Part shown: piece by piece, positions 43,011 through 49,947 of the stretch
Layout of the letters: each line of letters opens with the position of its first letter
Position numbering within the stretch: position 1 is the stretch's first letter
NCBI RefSeq assembly: GCF_022919075.1
Contig: NZ_CP095078.1
Location: forward strand, 4,712,001 to 4,776,000
Direction: 5' to 3'
DNA length: 64,000 bases
Source: Nocardioides sp. W7
GTDB lineage: Bacteria > Actinomycetota > Actinomycetes > Propionibacteriales > Nocardioidaceae
The notes under the pieces: generated by a model
What the model was told of the DNA's origin: nothing
Databases searched by the model: none
The model's input: the letters and a program-made list of their open reading frames with translations, nothing else
Program-made: the position numbers and the translations under genes

Positions 43011-44465
43011 ATGGGACAGCCACGGGTGGTCGTGATCGGAGCCGGCTTCGGCGGGCTGGGCGTCGCGCACGCGCTGCGCGAGCGGGGCCTGGACGACATC
43101 GTGGTGCTGGAGCGCGCCGACGAGGTCGGCGGCGTGTGGCGGGACAACACCTACCCGGGCGCCGCCTGCGACGTGCCGTCGCCGCTCTACTCCTGGTCGT
43201 GGGCGGTCAAGCCCGACTGGAGCCGCCGCTACGGCACCCAGCCCGAGATCCTCGACTACCTCCGCAAGGCCGCCGCCGATGCCGGGCTGCTCGACCTGGT
43301 CCACACCGGCGTCGAGGTCACCGCCGTGACGTTCGACGAGACCACCTCCCGCTGGCGGGTCGCGACCGCCGGCGGCACGACGTACGACGCCGATCTGGTG
43401 GTCCCCGCCCTGGGCCAGCTGTCCAACCCGGTGGTCCCCGCGATCCCGGGCGGCTTCGACGGGCCGACCTTCCACTCCGCCCAGTGGCGCCACGACGTCG
43501 ACCTCACCGGCCAGCGGGTCGCGGTCATCGGCACCGGCGCCAGCGCGATCCAGCTGGTGCCGGGCATCGTCGACCGCGTCGGCACCATGACGGTCTTCCA
43601 GCGCTCCGCGCCGTACGTCGTCCCGAAGCCGGACCAGGCCTACCGGCCCCGGCACCACCGGCTGTTCCGCCGCCATCCAGGGCTGATCCGAGCCGAGCGG
43701 CGCTCCTGGTTCTGGCTCACCGAGCGGTTCAACGCGGCGCTGTCCGGCGACTCGCCGATCAGCCGCCCGCTGCTCGGCGCCCTCCGGCTCGGTTGGCGCG
43801 CTCACCTGCGCCGCCAGGTCGCCGACCCGGATCTGCGCCGCAGGCTGGTGCCCGACTACGACCTGGGCTGCAAGCGGCTGCTCTTCTCCAACGACTGGTA
43901 CCCCGCCCTCGACCGGCCCCACGTCGAGGTCGTCACCGACGACGTGACGGGCCTGGAGCCCACCGGCATCCGGACCGCCGACGGCCGCCTGCACGAGGTC
44001 GACGTCGTCATCTGGGGCACCGGCTTCGCAGCCACCCGGTTCCTCGGCCCGCTCACCGTCACCGGCGTCGGCGGCCGGGACCTGCACGAGGCCTGGGCCG
44101 ACGGCGCCCGCGCCCACCTCGGGATGAGCGTGCCGGGCTTCCCGAACCTGTTCTGCATCTACGGCCCCAACACCAACCTCGGCGGCAGCTCGATCGTCAA
44201 CATGCTGGAGGCGCAGGCCGAGTACGTCGCGCAGATCGCGGGCCGGATCGCCGACGGTGGAGCCCGGGTGGTCGGCGTACGACCGGAGCGGTACGACGAC
44301 TACGACCGCGAGATGCAGGAGCGACTCGGCCGCAGCGCGTTCGCCGGCTGCGACAGCTGGTACCTCGACGGCGCCCGGATCACCACCAACTGGCCGGGCC
44401 TGGTCGCGGAGTACCGCGCCCGGCTCGCGCACGTCGACTGGAACGACCTGGAGGAGATCCGGTGA
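43011..44465 (+). CDS. Flavin monooxygenase, Baeyer-Villiger type
   Basis: The 484-residue protein has an FAD Rossmann motif (VIGAGFGGLGVAHALRERG), the BVMO fingerprint FDGPTFHSAQW (FxGxxxHxxxW, about 152-162) and a second NADPH Rossmann motif VAVIGTGASAIQLVPGI. It would insert oxygen next to a ketone, or oxidise a heteroatom. The gene after it, overlapping by 4 nt, encodes an acetoacetate-decarboxylase-fold protein, and the divergent AraC regulator probably senses the substrate. A cyclic or steroid-like ketone is possible given the cholesterol-oxidase-like gene nearby. Confidence 0.9.
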   Translation: MGQPRVVVIGAGFGGLGVAHALRERGLDDIVVLERADEVGGVWRDNTYPGAACDVPSPLYSWSWAVKPDWSRRYGTQPEILDYLRKAAADAGLLDLVHTGVEVTAVTFDETTSRWRVATAGGTTYDADLVVPALGQLSNPVVPAIPGGFDGPTFHSAQWRHDVDLTGQRVAVIGTGASAIQLVPGIVDRVGTMTVFQRSAPYVVPKPDQAYRPRHHRLFRRHPGLIRAERRSWFWLTERFNAALSGDSPISRPLLGALRLGWRAHLRRQVADPDLRRRLVPDYDLGCKRLLFSNDWYPALDRPHVEVVTDDVTGLEPTGIRTADGRLHEVDVVIWGTGFAATRFLGPLTVTGVGGRDLHEAWADGARAHLGMSVPGFPNLFCIYGPNTNLGGSSIVNMLEAQAEYVAQIAGRIADGGARVVGVRPERYDDYDREMQERLGRSAFAGCDSWYLDGARITTNWPGLVAEYRARLAHVDWNDLEEIR

Positions 44466-45058
44466 CCGACTTCCCGCCCGAGCCCTGGGACCTCACCGGC
44501 GTCGGTCACGTGACGCTGTGGCGGGTCCCGGTCGGCACACTGCCCGTCCTGCCCCTCTCCGCGCGGCCCCTCACGGTGCGCGACCAGGCGCTGGTCGCCA
44601 CCGCGTTCGTGACGTACGACGACCGTGGGCTGATGGCCTACGACGAGCTGCTCGCCGGCGTGCTCGTCCGGTTCGGGCGGCGGGTGGGACTCTCGATCAC
44701 CGACATCTGGGTCGACAGCGAGACCTCGATGCGCGGCGGCCGCGAGCTGTGGGGCATCCCCAAGGAGCTGGCCACCTTCGGCTCGCTGCGCGCGTCCACC
44801 GTCGCCGGTCCGATCGCCTCCGCCTCGTTCACCCCGCGGGGCGTGCCGGGCCTCCCCGTCCCCCGCGTGCTGCGGGGGTCCACCGTCCAGACCCGCGCCG
44901 GCCGCACCCTCGCGAGCCCGATCCGCACCGGCGGTCGGATCCGGCCGTCCCGCGGCACCTGGGACCTGGACGCCGACGGCCCGCTCGCCTGGCTGCGAGC
45001 GGGCCGTCCGGTCACCTCGGTCGTGGCCGAGGACTTCGCGATGCGGTTCGGGTCGTGA
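44462..45058 (+). CDS. Acetoacetate decarboxylase-fold protein
   Basis: The 198-residue protein has the ADC fold. The WGIPKELATFG block (about 99-109) keeps the lysine that forms a Schiff base in acetoacetate decarboxylase, and RGGRELWGIPK matches the family's substrate loop. It is shorter than the classical enzyme (about 245). ADC-like proteins are often aldolase-dehydratases or hydrolases rather than decarboxylases. It is co-translated with the monooxygenase (GTGA overlap), so it probably acts on the same ketone or ester product. Confidence 0.75.
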   Translation: MTDFPPEPWDLTGVGHVTLWRVPVGTLPVLPLSARPLTVRDQALVATAFVTYDDRGLMAYDELLAGVLVRFGRRVGLSITDIWVDSETSMRGGRELWGIPKELATFGSLRASTVAGPIASASFTPRGVPGLPVPRVLRGSTVQTRAGRTLASPIRTGGRIRPSRGTWDLDADGPLAWLRAGRPVTSVVAEDFAMRFGS

Positions 45059-45067
45059 CGCCGAGAC

Positions 45068-45093
45068 AGTTTCTCCGCCTGGGCGGAGAAACT
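45068..45093. terminator. Perfect 12-bp hairpin between convergent genes
   Basis: AGTTTCTCCGCC and GGCGGAGAAACT are exact reverse complements separated by only TG. It sits just after the ADC-like stop and before the end of dps on the other strand. No T-run follows, so it is likely a bidirectional, GC-rich terminator. Confidence 0.6.
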
Positions 45094-45175
45094 CACGCCC
45101 CTGTCATGAAGCATCACGACAGAGCAATGAGTTCCTCGACAGCTCAGTGACCCCTGAGGCTGTTGGGACTGCGTC

Positions 45176-45706
45176 TCAGCGGTGCACAGGGCGCGGGAGG
45201 CTCTTGCCGGCGACCCGGTTCTCGGAGTCGATCATCCAGGCGAGCTGCTCGAGGCGCTCCAGGATGGCGTGCAGGATGTCGGCCGAGGTGGGGTCCTCGG
45301 CGTCGACCTCGTCGTGGATCCGGCGCGCGGTGCCGGCGACGGCGTACAGCGCGGCGGCGATCAGGTCGACGGTCTGCGAGGTGTTGACCTCGTCGGCCGG
45401 GAACGTCGCGAGGCTGGTCCGCTCGGCGACGGTGGCCGCGCGGGCGTCGGGGGCGGCGTAGATCGCGCGCATCCGCTCGGCGACGGTGTCGGAGAACTCG
45501 CGGGCCGCGTCGACGACCTCGTCGAGTGCGAGGTGCAGGTCGCGGAAGTTCAGGCCGACGACGTTCCAGTGGGCCTGCTTGCCCTGCAGGTGGAGGTCGG
45601 TCAGGTCGACGAGCAGCTGCTGCAGGTGGGCGGCGAGCTGGGCGGAGGCCTGGAAGGCGGGCCGGGCGACGTGGGTGGGAGCGCCGGCGTGGAGAAGGTC
45701 GGACAC
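45176..45706 (-). CDS. dps: Dps family DNA-binding/iron-storage protein
   Basis: The 176-residue protein is a ferritin-like Dps: LLVDLTDLHLQGKQAHWNVVGLNFRDLHLALDEVVDAARE (by ends, about 30-70) holds the ferroxidase His and Asp/Glu residues (QAHWN, HLALDEV), and the four-helix bundle continues to the C-terminus. Dps oxidises Fe(II) with hydrogen peroxide and protects DNA. The upstream palindrome at 45,748-45,768 resembles a FurA (peroxide/iron) operator, which fits. Stop is 117 nt from the convergent ADC-like gene. Confidence 0.93.
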   Translation of the reverse strand: MSDLLHAGAPTHVARPAFQASAQLAAHLQQLLVDLTDLHLQGKQAHWNVVGLNFRDLHLALDEVVDAAREFSDTVAERMRAIYAAPDARAATVAERTSLATFPADEVNTSQTVDLIAAALYAVAGTARRIHDEVDAEDPTSADILHAILERLEQLAWMIDSENRVAGKSLPRPVHR

Positions 45707-45747
45707 GAGAGTTCCTTTCGGTCGGTGACGTCACCACCCAACCAGGT

Positions 45748-45768
45748 TTTCTGGAATGATTCCAGAAA
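45748..45768. promoter_or_regulatory. FurA-like palindromic operator between dps and choD-like gene
   Basis: TTTCTGGAAT and ATTCCAGAAA are exact 10-bp reverse complements around one G. The right half matches the TTCCAGAA part of the mycobacterial furA-katG operator. It lies about 42 nt before dps and 64 nt before the GMC gene, so one regulator could affect both. Mostly clear for dps. Confidence 0.6.
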
Positions 45769-45819
45769 GGTGAGCCTTGCCTGAACGAGATTCCGACGAC
45801 GAACGTCCGCAACTCGTCG

Positions 45820-45825
45820 TACTGT
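45820..45825 (+). promoter_or_regulatory. -10 hexamer of a probable leaderless promoter
   Basis: TACTGT ends 6 nt before ATG 45,832, no ribosome binding site. Confidence 0.5.
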
Positions 45826-45831
45826 CCCGCC

Positions 45832-47577
45832 ATGGCCTCCTTCGACCACGACGTCCTCGTCATCGGCTCCGGTTTCGGCGGCAGCGTCACGGCGCTCCGG
45901 CTCACCGAGAAGGGGTACGACGTGGGCGTGCTCGAGGCCGGTCGCCGCTTCGCCGACGACGAGTACGCCGCGACCTCGTGGGACACCAAGAAGTACCTCT
46001 TCGTGCCCGCGCTGAAGATGTTCGGCATCCAGCGCTTCGACCTGCTCCGCGACGTGCTGGTCGTCAGCGGCGCCGGCGTGGGCGGCGGCTCACTGGTCTA
46101 CGGCAACACGCTCTACCAGCCGGGCCGGTCGTTCTACGACGACCCGCACTGGCGCGACGTGACCGACTGGGAGGCGGAGCTCGCGCCCTGGTACGACCAG
46201 GCCCGCCGGATGCTCGGCGTCACGACGTACGACCGGGTCACCCCGGCGGACCGGATCATGCAGCAGGTCGCCGACGATCTCGGCGTCCGCGACAGCTGGC
46301 GGCCGACCGACGTCGGCGTCGTGCTCGGTCCGGAGCCGGGCGCGCCCGTCGGCGACCCGTTCTTCGGCGGGGTCGGGCCCGACCGGAACGCCTGCCGGCA
46401 CTGCGGGGAGTGCATGACCGGCTGTCGCCACAACGCGAAGAACACCCTGGTCAAGAACTACCTGCACCTGGCCGAGCGGGGCGGGGCGACCGTGCACCCG
46501 CTGACCACCGTGACCGACGTGCGCCCGCTGCCCACCGGCGGGTACGCCGTCGAGACCCACCACACCGGCCGCCGCCGGACACGTCGGACGTTCACCGCCG
46601 AGCACGTCGTCTTCGCGGCCGCCTCCCTCGGCACCCAGAAGCTGCTGCACGGACTGCGGGACGCGGGCACGCTGCCCGACCTGTCCCCCCGGCTGGGCGA
46701 GCTGACCCGGACCAACTCCGAGGCCGGCCTGGCGGTGCGGGCCCGTGGCGACGACGTGGACTACACCGAGGGGGTCGCGATCACCTCCTCGATCCACCTC
46801 GACGAGCGCACCCACGTCGAGCCCTGCCGCTACGGGAAGGGCTCGAACACGATGGGCCTGGCCATGGCCACCATGACCGACCCCCAGCCGGGCCGGCGCC
46901 GGCTCGGCCTGATGCTCCGGGAGATGTGGCGCGGGCGCCGCGACCTGCGCCGGCTGCACGACCCGCGCGGCTGGTCGGAGCAGACCATCGGCCTGCTGGT
47001 CATGCAGACCGACGACAACTCGCTCACCACCTTCACCAAGCGCCGGCGACTCGGCCGCGGCCGGGTGATGACGACCCGGCAGGGCATCGGCGAGCCCAAC
47101 CCCACCCACCTGCCGGAGGCCAACCTGGTCGGTCGGCAGATCGCGAAGCGGATGGTCGGCATCCCCGGGGCCGGCTGGAACGAGGCGTTCGACATCCCGA
47201 TCACCGCCCACTTCCTCGGCGGCTGCCCGATCGGGGTGACCCGCGAGACCGGCGTCGTCGACCCCTACCACCGGGTGCACGGCTATCCCGGCCTGCACGT
47301 GATGGACGGCTCCGTCGTCGCCGCCAACCTCGGGGTGAATCCGTCGCTGACCATCACCGCGATGGCGGAGCGGGCCGCGTCGCTGTGGCCGAACCGGGGC
47401 GAGGCCGACCCGCGGCCCGCGGCCGGCTACACGCGGCTGGCCGCGGTCGCGCCGCGCGCCCCCGTCGTACCTCCGAGCGCGCCGGCGGCGCTGCGCCTGC
47501 CGCTCTACGTCGCGCCGGCCCACCCGGGTCGGGCGGCGGCCACGAGGTCGTCCGCGGCGAAGTCGCGGCGCGGCTGA
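45832..47577 (+). CDS. GMC oxidoreductase, cholesterol-oxidase-like (ChoD type)
   Basis: The 581-residue flavoenzyme has the FAD motif VIGSGFGGSVTALRLTEKGYDV by its ends, the GGGSLVYGNTLYQP loop, the Cys-rich block CRHCGECMTGCRHNAKNTL (about 184-202) usual in this subgroup, and GMC C-terminal motifs FLGGCPIG and HVMDGSVVAANLGVNPSLTI. It aligns with the mycobacterial ChoD group in size and motifs. ChoD-like enzymes oxidise 3-beta-hydroxysteroids or related alcohols; whether this one uses cholesterol is not known. A KstR-like site near 57.3 kb supports steroid use by the host. The C-terminal tail (about 540-581) is basic and low-complexity. Start ATG by leaderless promoter. Confidence 0.85.
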   Translation: MASFDHDVLVIGSGFGGSVTALRLTEKGYDVGVLEAGRRFADDEYAATSWDTKKYLFVPALKMFGIQRFDLLRDVLVVSGAGVGGGSLVYGNTLYQPGRSFYDDPHWRDVTDWEAELAPWYDQARRMLGVTTYDRVTPADRIMQQVADDLGVRDSWRPTDVGVVLGPEPGAPVGDPFFGGVGPDRNACRHCGECMTGCRHNAKNTLVKNYLHLAERGGATVHPLTTVTDVRPLPTGGYAVETHHTGRRRTRRTFTAEHVVFAAASLGTQKLLHGLRDAGTLPDLSPRLGELTRTNSEAGLAVRARGDDVDYTEGVAITSSIHLDERTHVEPCRYGKGSNTMGLAMATMTDPQPGRRRLGLMLREMWRGRRDLRRLHDPRGWSEQTIGLLVMQTDDNSLTTFTKRRRLGRGRVMTTRQGIGEPNPTHLPEANLVGRQIAKRMVGIPGAGWNEAFDIPITAHFLGGCPIGVTRETGVVDPYHRVHGYPGLHVMDGSVVAANLGVNPSLTITAMAERAASLWPNRGEADPRPAAGYTRLAAVAPRAPVVPPSAPAALRLPLYVAPAHPGRAAATRSSAAKSRRG

Positions 47578-47861
47578 CCGGACCTCGGCACGACTCGCGG
47601 ACCCGCATGGTCGAGAGCCGACTGGAACGGTCCGACACCGTCGACTCGACACCCCTTTTATTTCCATGCCCACAAGAAACGTGCGAAAGAGCAGAATGCG
47701 CCGATAATCGGACGGCCTGAAATTTCGGCTGCCCATCAACGTCCGATCAATGGAAACCACTCGCGACCATCTTCGGTGCCGCTAAGGTGACGGCCCTCGG
47801 GATCCGTCGTAATCCACGTGGCAGATGGCGCCCATGCGTCGCCCGATTCCTAGGAGTTTCC
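47578..47861. other. Promoter region of the RiPP operon (AT-richer than surroundings)
   Basis: This 284-nt stretch is distinctly lower in GC than its neighbours, with runs such as CCCCTTTTATTTCC and TGAAATTTCGG. It has no convincing gene and must hold the promoter of the peptide operon. No -35/-10 pair was clear enough to call; TAAGGT at about 47,783 is one candidate. Confidence 0.4.
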
Positions 47862-48122
47862 ATGGCCTACAAGGTCGTCCCGTTCAACGCGCAGATCCAG
47901 GCCGGGGAGGGGGCCGCTCGGGCCGCTGCGCAGCTTGAGGCGCTGGTTAACCAGTACGCCTCCAACGGATGGACCTTCCACGGACTGGAGACCATCGACA
48001 CCACCATCGTCACGCCCGCCACCCCTGGGACGAACGGCTGCCTCGGCCTCGGCGCCATCCCGAGCACACCCGAGCAACGCGCCAGCGTCTCCGCCTACGT
48101 GGCCGTCTTCAGCAATTCATGA
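47862..48122 (+). CDS. DUF4177-like small protein, first gene of the RiPP operon
   Basis: The 86-residue protein MAYKVVPFNAQIQAG resembles DUF4177 proteins: an initial beta strand with YKVVPF, a helix LEALVNQYASNGW, and a second strand FHGLETIDTT. A Gly/Thr-Pro segment with one Cys (TPGTNGCLGLGA) follows, then a final strand SVSAYVAVFS. Function is unknown. ATG 47,862 is chosen for AGGAG 5 nt upstream. Its stop overlaps the next start by 4 nt (ATGA), so it belongs to the peptide operon. Why a DUF4177 protein would serve a radical SAM system is unclear. Confidence 0.75.
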   Translation: MAYKVVPFNAQIQAGEGAARAAAQLEALVNQYASNGWTFHGLETIDTTIVTPATPGTNGCLGLGAIPSTPEQRASVSAYVAVFSNS

Positions 48123-48484
48123 GGTCACCTGCCGCGTGGTCTCTCATTCTCGCGATCAGGCTGTACCGCCTGGTGTCGCGACGGTTTCCACGGACCCGGT
48201 CCTGCCTGTTTGCGGTCTCCTGCTCGCGTCACGTCGAGCGGGAGACCCAGGTGGGCGGCTTTCGCGCCGGCCTCAAGTCCATGCGAAGCCGCTTCGCCGC
48301 CTGCCGGCCGGGTTACAGCTTCGAGTACGACGAGGACGCCGGGTGGTTGGTGGACGTCCGGGGGACGAGAGTCGCGTCAGCCGACCTCTCGCCTGCGCTC
48401 CTGATCGAAGCGGCCGCGTGTCGCGTCCCCACACGTGCCCTTGCTGCTGCGCCGTCCGGGCCGAGCCATCCAGACCAGTCGTGA
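48119..48484 (+). CDS. YidD-like protein in the RiPP operon
   Basis: The 121-residue protein resembles YidD (membrane protein insertion efficiency factor). An amphipathic start LILAIRLYRLVSRRFP, a Cys block SCLFAVSCS in the place of YidD CRFYPTCS, a helix with GGFRAGLKSMRSRFAACRPGYSF in the place of LRGLWLALRRLLRCHPWGxxGYD. YidD helps membrane insertion with YidC; this version is longer, with about 50 extra residues after the match, and several family residues (the Pro-Thr before Cys, Tyr after) differ. It starts within the stop of the DUF4177 gene (ATGA) and ends 89 nt before the precursor. A role with peptide export or membrane placement is a guess. Confidence 0.65.
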   Translation: MRSPAAWSLILAIRLYRLVSRRFPRTRSCLFAVSCSRHVERETQVGGFRAGLKSMRSRFAACRPGYSFEYDEDAGWLVDVRGTRVASADLSPALLIEAAACRVPTRALAAAPSGPSHPDQS

Positions 48485-48573
48485 TTTCTGCTGGAGCTTC
48501 TTGCAAGGACTCAGGCGATTCATCAACAATCGGCGCCAACTTCAGGCAACTCGAAATCAAGGGGAGCAATCAC

Positions 48574-48729
48574 ATGCATCAGAATGCCGAGGACCTGTCC
48601 GAACTCCTCGAAACCGCGGCTGCGAACGACACCCTTCTCGGCCAGGCGCTCCAGCGCCTCAAGGATGAGGCCGACGGCCAGCACGTCGACTTCTTCAAGC
48701 ATGGTCAGTTCGGCAGTCACAACGCCTGA
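48574..48729 (+). CDS. Precursor peptide of a cyclophane-type RiPP (51 residues)
   Basis: The peptide has an acidic, helical leader (residues 1-36: EDLSELLETAAAND, LGQALQRLKDEADGQ) and a short C-terminal core HVDFFKHGQFGSHNA (37-51). The core divides exactly into five triplets, HVD-FFK-HGQ-FGS-HNA, each starting with His or Phe and four ending with a polar residue (D, K, Q, S). Three-residue cyclophane enzymes join an aromatic ring at position 1 to the beta carbon at position 3, so this is the pattern of a substrate with up to five rings. GGGGAG 8 nt before the ATG is a good ribosome binding site. A possible promoter (TTGCAA ... AACAAT, 48,501-48,530) lies just upstream, which would give the peptide its own high transcription. 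The maturase gene starts 6 nt after the stop. Confidence 0.85.
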   Translation: MHQNAEDLSELLETAAANDTLLGQALQRLKDEADGQHVDFFKHGQFGSHNA

Positions 48730-48735
48730 TCGCCA

Positions 48736-49947
48736 GTGCACCTTTGGCCGTTTGACGGGTCTTGCGACTACGACCACCTGATCGGCACCGGCTGGACCCC
48801 TTCGCCGCTCAACGAGTTCATCTTCAAGATCGAGTCTCGGTGCAATCTGAACTGCGACTACTGCTACGTCTACAACCTGGGCGACGAGTCCTGGCGCACC
48901 GCGCCACGGTTCATGACACCGGACATCGCCCGGATGGCGGCACGTCGGATCCGTGCACACGCCGAGACCCATGGACTCACGAGCGTGGGGATCTCCTTCC
49001 ATGGTGGAGAGCCGCTGTTGCGCGGCGTGGCGCCGGTACGCCGGCTGTACGACTCGATCAGCCAGGAGCTCGGCGACCTGCCGGCCGAGTACTCGATCCA
49101 GACCAACGGGACCCTGATCACCGAGGAGGTCGCCGCCGACCTCGCGGCGATGGGCCTCCGGGTCGGGGTCAGCCTCGACGGTGACGAGGAGGGCAACAAG
49201 CACCGGCTGGACCTGGGCGGGAAGTCGTCGTACGCCCGCACGGTGCGTGGCGTCCAGCTGCTGGCTCAGCACGAAGGACTGCTCCAGGGGGCACTCGCAG
49301 TCATCGACATCACCGCGGATCCGGCGCGTACCTACCGGGCCATCGCCGACTGCGGGTTCCGCAGCGTCGACTTCCTGTTCCCGCACGGCACCTGGGAGCT
49401 GCTGCCGCCGGGAAAGACGGCGACCGACCGGACGCCGTCGGCGCCGGCGCCGTACGCGGAATGGTTGCTCGCGATCTACGAGGAGTGGGCCGACGATCCC
49501 GACCGCATGCGCGTGCGCATCTTCGACGACATCATCCATCTCCTCCTCGGGGGCCAGCATTCCTTCGAGACCCTGGGTGTCTCTCCGGCTCGGCTGGCAG
49601 TCGTCGAGGCCGATGGCGGGCTGGAGCTCGTCGACCACGTCGGTGTCACCTACGAGGGTGCGGCCGAAACGGGAGCGAACGTCCTGACCCACCGGGTGGA
49701 CGACCTCCTTCGACACCCGGGCGTCACCTCTCGCCAACTCGGACGATCCGCACTCGCGGACAGCTGCTCGGACTGCGCGTTGGTGGACACCTGCGGCGGT
49801 GGCCTGATCACGCATCGATTCGACCAGGTCAATGGCTTCAAGAACCCCACCGTCTACTGCTCCGACCTCTACACCCTCATCGAGGTGATCGGTCGGGACC
49901 TCGAGGCGCGGATCGGCGTAGCCACCGGCGTGCTGGCTGCGCAATGA
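48736..49947 (+). CDS. Radical SAM/SPASM peptide maturase, FxsB/Amc (cyclophane-forming) type
   Basis: The 403-residue enzyme has the radical SAM motif SRCNLNCDYCYVYN (C36, C40, C43), the SAM-binding GISFHGGEPLL, YSIQTNGTLIT and VGVSLDGDEEGNKHRL, and a C-terminal SPASM-like cysteine set (C344, C347, C353, C375) with DTCGGGLITHRFD and NPTVYCSDLYTLI. The CGGGLxxHR...NGFxNPxVYC pattern is that of FxsB-type enzymes, some of which are known to form three-residue cyclophanes. It starts at GTG 48,736, 6 nt after the precursor stop, and overlaps the methyltransferase gene by 4 nt. It is expected to act on HVDFFKHGQFGSHNA. GTG is the only start near the spacing. Confidence 0.92.
   Translation: MHLWPFDGSCDYDHLIGTGWTPSPLNEFIFKIESRCNLNCDYCYVYNLGDESWRTAPRFMTPDIARMAARRIRAHAETHGLTSVGISFHGGEPLLRGVAPVRRLYDSISQELGDLPAEYSIQTNGTLITEEVAADLAAMGLRVGVSLDGDEEGNKHRLDLGGKSSYARTVRGVQLLAQHEGLLQGALAVIDITADPARTYRAIADCGFRSVDFLFPHGTWELLPPGKTATDRTPSAPAPYAEWLLAIYEEWADDPDRMRVRIFDDIIHLLLGGQHSFETLGVSPARLAVVEADGGLELVDHVGVTYEGAAETGANVLTHRVDDLLRHPGVTSRQLGRSALADSCSDCALVDTCGGGLITHRFDQVNGFKNPTVYCSDLYTLIEVIGRDLEARIGVATGVLAAQ

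Noticed and set aside
48574..48729. Precursor as a strict FxSxx-COOH peptide
   Set aside because: The FGS is followed by three residues rather than two, and the whole 15-residue end is periodic, so a multi-ring reading fits better. The maturase is still of the FxsB type.
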